Notes under the pieces: generated by a model
Seen by the model: only the letters and a program-made list of their open reading frames with translations
What the model was told of the DNA's origin: nothing
The model's database searches: none
Assembly (NCBI GenBank): GCA_024642725.1
Contig: JAHEAO010000014.1
Span: 1-55,887, forward strand
Source of the DNA: Paracoccaceae bacterium
GTDB lineage: Bacteria; Pseudomonadota; Alphaproteobacteria; Rhodobacterales; Rhodobacteraceae
DNA length: 55,887 nt
Reading direction: 5' to 3'
Part shown: positions 43,956 through 51,887 of the stretch, piece after piece
Numbering within the stretch: position 1 is the first letter of the stretch
Layout: each line of letters begins with the position of its first letter
Translations under genes and position numbers: made by a program

Positions 43956-44816
43956 ATGCAATATGCAAGACCGGAAACCGCTGCTGAAGCCTCGAAGCTC
44001 TTGGCCGAGGCACGCGGAGCGACTCGGGTGCTGGCCGGGGGCACGGATGTCCTTGTGCAGTTGAAGGCCGGTATGGTCGAGCCCGATCTAATCGTCGATA
44101 TCAAGAAAATCGACGGGATCAGGAGCATCACGCAGGAAGACGGAGGCTACCGTGTCGGAGCGGCCGTGTCCGGTGCGGAGCTTGGCGAACATGCTGGGGT
44201 TGTTGCGCTTTGGCCCGGTGTTGTCGAAGGGTTCGAGTTGATCGGATCGACGCAAGTTCAGGGCCGCGCGACGATGGCTGGTAACCTGTGCAACGGATCG
44301 CCGGCCGCGGATAGTGTGCCGGGAATGGTCGCCGCGCAGGCGATCGCGCGGATTCAGGGCCCTGCCGGGACGCGGGATTGCCCGGTCGCGGACATTCCGG
44401 TGTCACCGGGCAAGATCTCGCTTGCGAAGGGCGAGATCATCACATCGATCTTCCTGCCCGCGCGACCCAATCATGCGTCCGACGCTTACCTGCGGTTCAT
44501 TCCGCGCACCGAGATGGACATTGCCGTGGCTTCCGCGGCGGTTAGTCTTGTGTTGGATGGCGCGGGCGTCTGCACATCGGCTCGTGTCGCGCTGGGCGCC
44601 GTTGCGCCAACGGTCGTTCTGGTGCGCGGGGCTGCCGATTGCCTTGTCGGGACCAAGCTGGAAGACAGCGCGCTTGCCGCGCTCTCCGATGCCTGTTCCG
44701 CGGCCTGCAATCCGATTGATGACAAACGCGGAACCGTTGAGTTCCGTACCCAGGTTGCGGGTGTGCTGGCCAAGCGCGCTGCCCGTATCGCCTATGACCG
44801 CGCCGGAGGCCGCTGA
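43956..44816 (+). CDS. molybdenum hydroxylase FAD-binding subunit (CoxM/XdhB type)
   Basis: 286 residues. FAD-binding motifs are RVLAGGTDVLVQLKAG (AGGT type) and GRATMAGNLCNGSPAADSVP. The order of subunits, FAD then Fe-S then Mo, is that of CO-dehydrogenase-like hydroxylases. ATG chosen at the conserved opening MQYARPETAAEAS; a GTG 6 bases earlier or a TTG 36 bases earlier are alternatives. The preceding gap of about 110 bases may hold a promoter. It ends in TGATG with the Fe-S subunit. Confidence 0.92.
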   Translation: MQYARPETAAEASKLLAEARGATRVLAGGTDVLVQLKAGMVEPDLIVDIKKIDGIRSITQEDGGYRVGAAVSGAELGEHAGVVALWPGVVEGFELIGSTQVQGRATMAGNLCNGSPAADSVPGMVAAQAIARIQGPAGTRDCPVADIPVSPGKISLAKGEIITSIFLPARPNHASDAYLRFIPRTEMDIAVASAAVSLVLDGAGVCTSARVALGAVAPTVVLVRGAADCLVGTKLEDSALAALSDACSAACNPIDDKRGTVEFRTQVAGVLAKRAARIAYDRAGGR

Positions 44817-45292
44817 TGAAGAACATACCTGTATCGACGACGATTAACGGCGACCCGATTGAGTTTCTGTGCGGCCCGGACGAGACACTGCTTGAAGTCC
44901 TGCGTAATAGGCTGGGGCTGACAGGCGCCAAGGAAGGCTGCGGCACCGGTGACTGTGGGGCCTGTAGCGTGACGCTGAACGGTCGGCTGGTTTGTTCCTG
45001 TCTGGTACTTGGCGCTGAGGCCGAGGGTGGAGAGATTTCCACGGTTGAAGGGTTGGCGGCGGGAGACGCACTGCACCCGTTGCAACAGGCCTTCATCGAT
45101 CATGCGGCCCTGCAATGCGGTGTTTGTACGCCGGGAATTCTGGTGGCGGCGAAGTCGCTTCTGGACAAGAATCCGAACCCGACCGAGACCGAAATTCGGT
45201 ACTGGCTGGCTGGCAACCTGTGCCGCTGCACCGGATATGACAAGATCATCAAGGCGGTCCAGATCGCTGCAGAAGAGATGAGGAGCGCCTGA
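44816..45292 (+). CDS. molybdenum hydroxylase [2Fe-2S] subunit (CoxS/XdhC type)
   Basis: 158 residues with two [2Fe-2S] clusters. The plant-ferredoxin type has Cys42, Cys47, Cys50 and Cys62 in GCGTGDCGAC...CSC. The C-terminal cluster has QCGVCTPG and NLCRCTGYDKI. Electrons pass from the Mo site through both clusters to FAD. It overlaps the FAD subunit (TGATG) and lies 1 base before the large subunit. No twin-arginine signal is present, so the complex should be cytosolic. Confidence 0.95.
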   Translation: MKNIPVSTTINGDPIEFLCGPDETLLEVLRNRLGLTGAKEGCGTGDCGACSVTLNGRLVCSCLVLGAEAEGGEISTVEGLAAGDALHPLQQAFIDHAALQCGVCTPGILVAAKSLLDKNPNPTETEIRYWLAGNLCRCTGYDKIIKAVQIAAEEMRSA

Positions 45293-45293
45293 C

Positions 45294-47537
45294 ATGGCAC
45301 TGGATTCGCAAGCAAAAAAGGTCTTCAAGCAGGTCGGAACCCGCCCGCGGCGCCCCGATGGGGTCGACAAGGTCACCGGTCGTGCAATGTACGGCGCGGA
45401 TGCAACCGCTCCGGGTATGCTCTTTGCTCGCGTCCTGCGCAGCCCGCATGCCCATGCCGTGATCAAGTCGATCGACGCGTCGGCAGCGCTGGCGCAGAAA
45501 GGCGTGAAGGCGGTTGTCACTTCGGCGGATTTCGGGGTACCCGAGGATCTGTTCATCCGTGACGTGCAGGACAACTGCATGGCGCGTGGCAAGGTGCTCT
45601 ACGATGGCCATGCGGTCGCGGCGGTTGCTGCGGTCAGCGATGCGGTGGCAAAACAGGCGCTCAAGCTGATCAAGGTCGACTACCAGGTGCTGCCGCATGT
45701 CACCGATGTGGACGAGGCGATGAAGCCCGGCGCGCCGGTCGTTCAGCAGGGCCGGACCGAGGAAAACGTCGGGCCGGGTTTTTCTGAGAACGTCACCACT
45801 TATTGTGAGTTTGGCCACGGTGATCTGGTTGCCGGCTTTGCAAAGGCCGACAGGATCCTTGAGCGCAGCTTCAAGACTGCCGCGACACATCAGGGCTATA
45901 TCGAACCGCATGCCTGTCTTGCTTCTGTGACTTCGGATGGGAAGGCGGACTTGTGGTGCTGCACGCAAGGGCAGTTTCATGTGCGCAATGTCTGCGCCGA
46001 GATCATGGGGATGGAATCGAGCCAGTTGCGCGTGACCGCATCCGAGATTGGCGGCGGGTTCGGCGGCAAGACGACCGTGTTTATCGAACCGGTCGCGCTG
46101 GCGTTGTCGCGCAAGACCGGGCGTCCTGTGAAAATGGTAATGAGCCGGGAAGAGGTTTTTCGGGCGACGGGGCCGACGGTTTCATCGTCGATGGACGTAA
46201 AGATCGGGATGACCAGGGACGGGCGGATCACCGCAGCCGAAGCGCATTTGCGCTATCAGGGCGGAGCCTTTCCGACGGGCACGGTGACAATGGGAGGGCA
46301 AAGCGCCTTTGCCGCCTACGATCTGGAGGCGGTGCGGACCTACGGCTGGAACGTGATGACGAACCGTCCGAAAGAAGCTGCCTATCGTGCGCCGGGTGCG
46401 CCGATGGCGATCTATGCGGTTGAAAGTGTGGTCGATGAATTCTGCCAGCATTTCGGGCTGGACCCGCTGGATGTGCGGTTGATGAACGCGGCCAAGAAGG
46501 GAACGCGGTCTTCCTATGGGCCGACCTTCGATGCAATCGGTCTGATTGCCACTCTGGAAGCGGCCAAGGCGCATCCGCACTACACTGCGCCGCTCGGACC
46601 AAATCAGGGCAGGGGGCTGTCCTGTGGCTTCTGGTTCAACTTTGGCGGCAACACATGCGTGACGCTGAACGTCAACAGCGACGGGACTATCGGAGTGACC
46701 GAGGGCAATCCCGATATCGGAGGATCGCGGGCCTCGATCAGCCTTATGGCGGCGGAAGAGCTGGGGATTCCCTATGACAAGGTCCGCACCATCGTCGCTG
46801 ACACCAATTCGATCGGCTACAACGATATTACCGATGGCAGCAGGGTGACGTTCTCGGTCGGGTTGGCGACCATTCAGTCGGCACGAAATGCGATCAAGGT
46901 CATGTGCGCGCGGGCGGCCAAGATCTGGGGCATCGATGAAGACGCCGTGATCTGGGAAGACGGGGCAGCCAAGCCTTCCGGCCCCAATGCTGGCGATTTC
47001 GAGCCGATGACGCTGGCCGAAATTGCCGCTGTATCGGCTGAAACCGGCGGGCCGATTGCCGGGCACCATGAAGTCAATGCCGATGGCGCCGGTGTCAGCT
47101 TTGGCGTTCATCTGGCGGATGTCGAGGTTGACCCGGAAACCGGGGCCACCAAGGTTCTGCGCTACACGGTATTCCAGGATGCAGGGCGGGCCGTGCACCC
47201 CGACTATGTCGAGGGCCAGATGCAGGGCGGCGCTGCACAGGGTATCGGCTGGGCGCTGAACGAGGAATATATCTACGGCAAGGACGGCAGGCTGCAGAAC
47301 GCCGGTTTCCTCGATTACCGTGTGCCAGTGGCTTCCGACCTGCCGAATATCGACACGGTAATCCTCGAGATTCCGAACCCGGGCCATCCTTACGGTGTGC
47401 GTGGCGTCGGCGAGACGCCGATCGTGCCGCCTCTTGCCGCCCTTTCGAATGCGGTATCGCGGGCTGTTGGAGTGCGGATGCACGAACTGCCAATGTCGCC
47501 GCCGAAGCTCTTGAAGGCGATGAACGGAAAGGGCTGA
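45294..47537 (+). CDS. molybdopterin-binding subunit of xanthine-dehydrogenase-family enzyme
   Basis: 747 residues, the catalytic subunit. Mo-pterin motifs include SEIGGGFGGKT, AAYRAPGAPMAIYAVE, the central GNPDIGGSRASISLM, and GVRGVGETP near the end, whose Glu is the expected catalytic base. AYRAPG differs from the AYRCSFR loop of true CO dehydrogenase, so it is not a CO-oxidising CoxL but another aldehyde, purine or N-heterocycle hydroxylase. Substrate unknown. The MoaD-like gene follows directly. Confidence 0.92.
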   Translation: MALDSQAKKVFKQVGTRPRRPDGVDKVTGRAMYGADATAPGMLFARVLRSPHAHAVIKSIDASAALAQKGVKAVVTSADFGVPEDLFIRDVQDNCMARGKVLYDGHAVAAVAAVSDAVAKQALKLIKVDYQVLPHVTDVDEAMKPGAPVVQQGRTEENVGPGFSENVTTYCEFGHGDLVAGFAKADRILERSFKTAATHQGYIEPHACLASVTSDGKADLWCCTQGQFHVRNVCAEIMGMESSQLRVTASEIGGGFGGKTTVFIEPVALALSRKTGRPVKMVMSREEVFRATGPTVSSSMDVKIGMTRDGRITAAEAHLRYQGGAFPTGTVTMGGQSAFAAYDLEAVRTYGWNVMTNRPKEAAYRAPGAPMAIYAVESVVDEFCQHFGLDPLDVRLMNAAKKGTRSSYGPTFDAIGLIATLEAAKAHPHYTAPLGPNQGRGLSCGFWFNFGGNTCVTLNVNSDGTIGVTEGNPDIGGSRASISLMAAEELGIPYDKVRTIVADTNSIGYNDITDGSRVTFSVGLATIQSARNAIKVMCARAAKIWGIDEDAVIWEDGAAKPSGPNAGDFEPMTLAEIAAVSAETGGPIAGHHEVNADGAGVSFGVHLADVEVDPETGATKVLRYTVFQDAGRAVHPDYVEGQMQGGAAQGIGWALNEEYIYGKDGRLQNAGFLDYRVPVASDLPNIDTVILEIPNPGHPYGVRGVGETPIVPPLAALSNAVSRAVGVRMHELPMSPPKLLKAMNGKG

Positions 47538-47538
47538 C

Positions 47539-47784
47539 GTGGTCCACGTGAAGATATGGGGATCGCTGCGGCACGCCACCGAAGGAAAGGACGAGGTGGA
47601 GGTCGAGGCGGCCAATTTCCGACAATTGTTGGATCAGTTGTCCACCAAGTATCCGGGGCTGCGGCCACAGATTGAGCGCGGCGTCTCTCTTGCGCTTGAC
47701 GGAAGGATTTATCGGGAAGCTTGGTTCACCGAGATCGGACCGGAAAGTGAGGTCGTTCTTATGCCTTACATGACTGGCGGATAG
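47539..47784 (+). CDS. MoaD/ThiS-family sulfur carrier-like protein
   Basis: 81 residues from a GTG start, with a beta-grasp profile (VHVKIWGSLRHATEGKDEVEV) and the essential Gly-Gly C terminus (MPYMTGG). In molybdenum-cofactor synthesis, MoaD carries sulfur as a C-terminal thiocarboxylate. The gene lies 1 base after the Mo subunit and is in the same transcript, without moaE or an adenylating enzyme beside it. A dedicated supply of sulfur to this enzyme is an attractive inference. Confidence 0.8.
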   Translation: MVHVKIWGSLRHATEGKDEVEVEAANFRQLLDQLSTKYPGLRPQIERGVSLALDGRIYREAWFTEIGPESEVVLMPYMTGG

Positions 47785-47800
47785 GGCACAGCCGAAACAG

Positions 47801-47837
47801 AAGAAGCCCCGGAAGTGTTCCGGGGCTTCTTCTCTTT
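47801..47837. terminator. bidirectional rho-independent terminator
   Basis: AAGAAGCCCCGGAA and TTCCGGGGCTTCTT form a perfect 14-bp stem around GTG, followed by CTCTTTC. It lies between the convergent MoaD-like and 166-aa exported protein genes and serves both strands. Confidence 0.85.
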
Positions 47838-47845
47838 CACGTGAG

Positions 47846-48346
47846 CTAGAGGCTTGCGTTGCACTCCTTGGCCATTTCGATGGCTTTCTTGGTGCCGGTC
47901 AGGTCGACTTCGAACACCCAATCCTTTTCAGGGAAGACGATCATCTTGTACTGCTGCGCGATGTCGGTCACGAACTGTGGGTCGTCCGACAGGACGTAGC
48001 CGCCGGAATAGCCCTTGGTGATATTGCCGCGCATTCCAGTGGATTCCCCTATATAAAGGTTCTCGCCAATGGCGATCGCGACAGCAGCCTTGTCATCCTT
48101 CTTGATGCCGGTTTCGGCCAGCGTGAACACGCCGACGTAACCAACGCCTCGATCCTCTGTCAGACCCATCTGCACGACGTTGCCAACCTCGTCGATCTTT
48201 TCGATCAAGCAGGACCCTTTTTCGGTATCGGCGAAGACCTTCCAGCCTTCGACTTCGCCGTATTTCATGAATGTCTCGGCCACGGCACCGTTTGCGGCAA
48301 AAGCCAGGACAAGGGCCCCGCTTGCGATCATTCCTAGATTTGGCAT
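47846..48346 (-). CDS. exported protein, unknown, IalB-like in outline
   Basis: 166 residues. Signal peptide of about 23 residues (GMIASGALVLAFAANGAVAE). The mature protein has two Cys, in EKGSCLIEKID and KECNASL, that could form a disulfide. EGWKVFADTEKGSC recalls the opening of invasion-associated locus B (IalB) proteins. AGGAG is 6-7 bases before the chosen ATG; one 21 bases upstream is less likely. It faces the MoaD-like gene across the shared terminator and has no other visible link. Confidence 0.72.
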   Translation of the reverse strand: MPNLGMIASGALVLAFAANGAVAETFMKYGEVEGWKVFADTEKGSCLIEKIDEVGNVVQMGLTEDRGVGYVGVFTLAETGIKKDDKAAVAIAIGENLYIGESTGMRGNITKGYSGGYVLSDDPQFVTDIAQQYKMIVFPEKDWVFEVDLTGTKKAIEMAKECNASL

Positions 48347-48453
48347 CTGTAACTCCTGTGTTCTCATTGTTCGTGTTGGTGCGAAAGACTACGCCTAACG
48401 CGTGAGCCTAGTGTTCTGATTGCATGATTCAATAGCGACTGTTTCGGCGCAAG

Positions 48454-49368
48454 TCATGCCTTGCCGCCGCCCTCGAATTGGCCGTGCTGGCCGTCCCAGT
48501 CGGTTTTCACGAGCAGGTCTATGAAGGCGGCCAGATAGTCGGGTGTCTGTTTTGCCTTGCGGTAGAGAAGATCCACACGACGCTTTTCCTGCAGGCCTTC
48601 GATCTTGCGAAAACTAAGTTGGCGCGGGTCTATATGGACAACGGAGCTGGGCAGGACCGTGATCCAGTTTCCGGCCCTTACCATCGAGATCAAGGACAGA
48701 GTGTTCTGTGCAGAAATCCGGGTTCCAGATAAAACTTCTTGGAACGCGGGGGAGGTGATCGAGGCACAAAGTTCGTTCAGGACGAACTGGTGCTTGGAAA
48801 TTTCGGCAAAGTTGGGGGCTTCCTGTCGACGCGCGAGGGGATGATCTCTGGCGCTGACCAGACCGAAGGCGTCCGAGAACAGGACCTGTTGATGGACATC
48901 CTGCAACTGCCCGGTCGACGTGGCGATGCCGATATCGACCAGCCCGCGTGATAGCGCATTCAGGACGCCTGTTGAATCCATGTCACGCAATTCGATCGAT
49001 ATACTGGGGTTGGTCTTGGCGAATTGGCTGACGGCCTTCGGGAAGACCAGCCCCGCGACAGAGGGGACAGCCGCGATTCGTATAAGGCCCTTGGGCGTTC
49101 TGGCAAAGGTCTCGATGGCGCGGATGGTGTTATCGAACTGCCGCAGTTCCGCTTGCGCCTGTTCCAGCACGTATTCGCCCAGCGCCGTCAAACGGTTCTT
49201 GCGGTCACTTTCGAACAGCCGCTGACCAAGCTGATCTTCCAGTTGTTTCAGCGTCATCGAGATTGCCGAGGGCGTGCGGGCCAACTGAGTGGCGGCCTCC
49301 GCGAGGCTGCCGGTCTGAGCGACGATGGCAAAGCTGCGGAGCATCTCGATCTTGATCGACAACTTCAA
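48454..49368 (-). CDS. LysR-family transcriptional regulator
   Basis: 304 residues from a TTG at 49368 (MKLSIKIEMLRSF), a length and opening typical of the family; a TTG 21 bases upstream would also fit. The HTH is AEAATQLARTPSAISMTLKQLEDQLGQRLFE, followed by the periplasmic-binding-like effector domain (RIAAVPSVAGLVFP, SRGLVDIGIATS). It diverges from the semialdehyde dehydrogenase operon, the usual layout for an activator of a catabolic operon. Candidate binding arms lie at 49383-49410. Confidence 0.87.
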   Translation of the reverse strand: MKLSIKIEMLRSFAIVAQTGSLAEAATQLARTPSAISMTLKQLEDQLGQRLFESDRKNRLTALGEYVLEQAQAELRQFDNTIRAIETFARTPKGLIRIAAVPSVAGLVFPKAVSQFAKTNPSISIELRDMDSTGVLNALSRGLVDIGIATSTGQLQDVHQQVLFSDAFGLVSARDHPLARRQEAPNFAEISKHQFVLNELCASITSPAFQEVLSGTRISAQNTLSLISMVRAGNWITVLPSSVVHIDPRQLSFRKIEGLQEKRRVDLLYRKAKQTPDYLAAFIDLLVKTDWDGQHGQFEGGGKA

Positions 49369-49382
49369 GAATCCTGAAAAAG

Positions 49383-49410
49383 ACTTCAATTATTTAAGTT
49401 TGACTGAAGT
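49383..49410. promoter_or_regulatory. inverted repeat in the LysR/dehydrogenase gap
   Basis: ACTTCA (49383-49388) is mirrored by TGAAGT (49405-49410) across 16 mostly A/T bases. Further CTTCA and TGAAG copies lie on both sides (49363 and 49413). The spacing and position suit a LysR-type operator for the divergent genes. Confidence 0.45.
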
Positions 49411-49456
49411 AATGAAGGAAGTCCATTGTGTTCGCACACTCAGACCGGAGATCCTT

Positions 49457-50908
49457 ATGCCCGCAACGAAGCTGAATTTGATCGCCGGAAACTGGACCGC
49501 CGGGGACAGCGAGATCGAAAACCGCAATCCATCGGACTTGAGCGATCTAATCGGGCTCTTTGCACAAGCCAGTGCCGACCAACTTGATGCAACGCTAGAC
49601 CGGGCCGCTGCCGCTCAGGTGGAATGGGCGGCATATGGACCGGAGCGCAAGCAGGCTGTGCTTATGAACATCGGCAACGAGTTGATGGCCCGCAGCGAGG
49701 AGTTGGGAACGCTTCTTTCGCGGGAAGAGGGCAAGCCGGTTGCGGAAGGCAAAGGTGAGGTGTTCCGGGCTGGCCAGTTTTTTACATATTATGCCGCCGA
49801 ATGCCTGCGCCAGATCGGTGAGAATGCCGACTCTGTTCGCGCGGGTGTCGAGGTCGATGTCAGGCGCGAACCTGTTGGTGTCGTTGCGATAGTCTCGCCG
49901 TGGAATTTTCCAACGGCAACGGCGTCATGGAAGATCGCACCGGCGCTTTGCTACGGGAATGCCGTGGTCTGGAAGCCGGCGAACCTGACCCCGGCCTCAG
50001 CGGTTGCACTGTCAGAGATCATAGCAAAGCAGGACATACCCAAGGGCCTCATGTCATTGGTTATGGGGTCTGGCCGGGCGGTTGGGCAACGGCTTGTGGA
50101 AAGTCCCAAGGTGAATGCTATTTCCTTTACCGGGTCGGTGCCGGTGGGCAAGGGAATTGCCATGGCCGCGATCCAGAACCTGACAAAGGTGCAGATGGAG
50201 ATGGGGTCGAAAAACGCGCTGGTCGTGGTGGACGACGCGGATTTGGAACTGGCGGTTACGCTGGCGCTGGCGGGCGCATTTGGGGGGACCGGGCAAAAGT
50301 GCACTGCATCGTCGCGTCTGATCGTTCACGCCGCGGTGCATGACGCATTTGTTGAAAAGCTGGTCGCCGGAACTAAGGCTTTGAAGGTCGGACATGCGCT
50401 CGAGCCGGGGACCCAAATCGGTCCGGTGGTCAGCGAGCAGCAATTGAACGACAACCTTGGCTACGTGGAGATTGGGCAGGCAGCGGGGGCGGAGCTGGCC
50501 TGTGGCGGTCAACGTCTGAATATGTCGACCGAGGGCTATTACATGTCTCCGGGCGTTTTTCTGAACACGACGAATGACATGCGGATCAATCGCGAGGAAA
50601 TGTTCGCGCCTTTGGCCGCCGTCATAAAGGTCGATAGCTACGCCGAGGCGCTGGCGACCGTGAACGACACGAATTTCGGCCTGACCTCCGGAATCGTCAC
50701 GACGTCTCTTGCCCGTGCCAGCCATTTCCGGCGCAATGCGAAGACCGGCGTTGTAACGGTGAACCTGCCAACCGCGGGCACAGACTACCATGTGCCCTTC
50801 GGCGGGCGCGGCGACAGTTCCTATGGGCCGCGTGAGCAGGGCAAGGCGGCAGCCGAGTTCTATACAACTGTCAAGACCGCCTATATCAGCGCGGGGACGC
50901 CGCAGTGA
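49457..50908 (+). CDS. aldehyde dehydrogenase, semialdehyde type
   Basis: 483 residues of the NAD(P)+-dependent aldehyde dehydrogenase superfamily. Asn150 in SPWNFP, Lys173 in VWKPAN, Glu249 in MEMGSKN and nucleophile Cys282 in GGTGQKCTASS complete the active site. Overall it is close to the alpha-ketoglutaric-semialdehyde dehydrogenase and related dicarboxylic-semialdehyde group, a call made by recollection of motifs. GGAG precedes the ATG by 7 bases. It opens the five-gene operon and would carry out its final oxidation. Confidence 0.88.
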   Translation: MPATKLNLIAGNWTAGDSEIENRNPSDLSDLIGLFAQASADQLDATLDRAAAAQVEWAAYGPERKQAVLMNIGNELMARSEELGTLLSREEGKPVAEGKGEVFRAGQFFTYYAAECLRQIGENADSVRAGVEVDVRREPVGVVAIVSPWNFPTATASWKIAPALCYGNAVVWKPANLTPASAVALSEIIAKQDIPKGLMSLVMGSGRAVGQRLVESPKVNAISFTGSVPVGKGIAMAAIQNLTKVQMEMGSKNALVVVDDADLELAVTLALAGAFGGTGQKCTASSRLIVHAAVHDAFVEKLVAGTKALKVGHALEPGTQIGPVVSEQQLNDNLGYVEIGQAAGAELACGGQRLNMSTEGYYMSPGVFLNTTNDMRINREEMFAPLAAVIKVDSYAEALATVNDTNFGLTSGIVTTSLARASHFRRNAKTGVVTVNLPTAGTDYHVPFGGRGDSSYGPREQGKAAAEFYTTVKTAYISAGTPQ

Positions 50909-51882
50909 TGCGGATCGACAACCTGCAATATGCAAACTGGTCGGAGAAGATATTTCGTCAAATGCGGGAAGGCGGGGTCGATGCGGTTCATGTCACCGTT
51001 GCCTATCACGAAACTTTCCGCGAGACAGTCCAGAATTTGGAAAGATGGAACCGCTGGTTCGAGAAATATCCTGACTTGATCCTGAAGGGCCAATGGGCCA
51101 GCGACGTAGACAAGGCGCGCGAAACCGGCCGAACGGCGATCTTTTTCGGGTTCCAGAACCCAAGCCCCATCGAAGATGACATTGGGCTGATCGAGATTGT
51201 CCATACGCTTGGTGCGCGCTTCATGCAGCTGACGTACAATAACCAGTCGCTGCTGGCGACCGGCTGTTATGAGGCGGAAGACACCGGCATCACCCGCATG
51301 GGTCGACAGGTCATCAAAGAGATGAACCGAGTCGGCCTTGTCGTGGACATGAGCCATTCTGCCGACCGGTCCACGATCGAGGCTGCGGCCCTTTCAGAGC
51401 GGCCCATCGCGATCACTCATGCCAATCCGTTCGAATGGGCTCCGGCATTGCGCAACAAAAAGGACGACGTTCTGCGGGCGGTCACGGAGGCCGGGGGGAT
51501 GGTCGGTTTTTCGCTCTATCCGCATCACCTGAAAGATAAATCGGACTGCACATTGGAAAGCTTCTGCGAGATGGTGGCGCGCGCGGCGGAGCGCTATAGT
51601 GTGAGCAATCTGGGGATCGGCAGCGATCTGTGTCAGGATCAACCCGATAGTATCGTCGAATGGATGCGGGTGGGGCGCTGGTCAAAGGAAATCGATTACG
51701 GTGAAGGTTCGGTTACTGCGCCCGGTTTTCCACCGATGCCGGGCTGGTTTCAGAACAACCTCGACTTTGGCAATATCGAAGCGGGATTGCGGGCGGTTGG
51801 CATGGACGAAGCCGAGGTTGCGGCGGTCATGGGCGGAAATTGGTACCGCTTCTACCAAGAGAATTTTGTACCACGGGGGTAA
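50908..51882 (+). CDS. M19-like membrane-dipeptidase-family protein
   Basis: 324 residues. The family's second half is intact: VDMSHSADRSTIEAA, ITHANPFEW and the GIGSDL segment that carries the last metal-ligand Asp. The N terminus reads MRIDNLQYANWSEKIF, where classic M19 enzymes show DGHND; the HxD metal ligands are absent. It may use one metal only or hydrolyse an amide other than a dipeptide. It is coupled to the dehydrogenase by TGATG (an earlier GTG overlaps too). No signal peptide is seen, so the protein is cytosolic. Confidence 0.8.
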   Translation: MRIDNLQYANWSEKIFRQMREGGVDAVHVTVAYHETFRETVQNLERWNRWFEKYPDLILKGQWASDVDKARETGRTAIFFGFQNPSPIEDDIGLIEIVHTLGARFMQLTYNNQSLLATGCYEAEDTGITRMGRQVIKEMNRVGLVVDMSHSADRSTIEAAALSERPIAITHANPFEWAPALRNKKDDVLRAVTEAGGMVGFSLYPHHLKDKSDCTLESFCEMVARAAERYSVSNLGIGSDLCQDQPDSIVEWMRVGRWSKEIDYGEGSVTAPGFPPMPGWFQNNLDFGNIEAGLRAVGMDEAEVAAVMGGNWYRFYQENFVPRG

Positions 51883-51887
51883 GGCGA

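Noticed and set aside
45294-47537. True aerobic CO dehydrogenase (coxL)
   Set aside because: The active-site loop reads AYRAPG rather than the AYRCSFR of form I enzymes, so CO oxidation is not supported.
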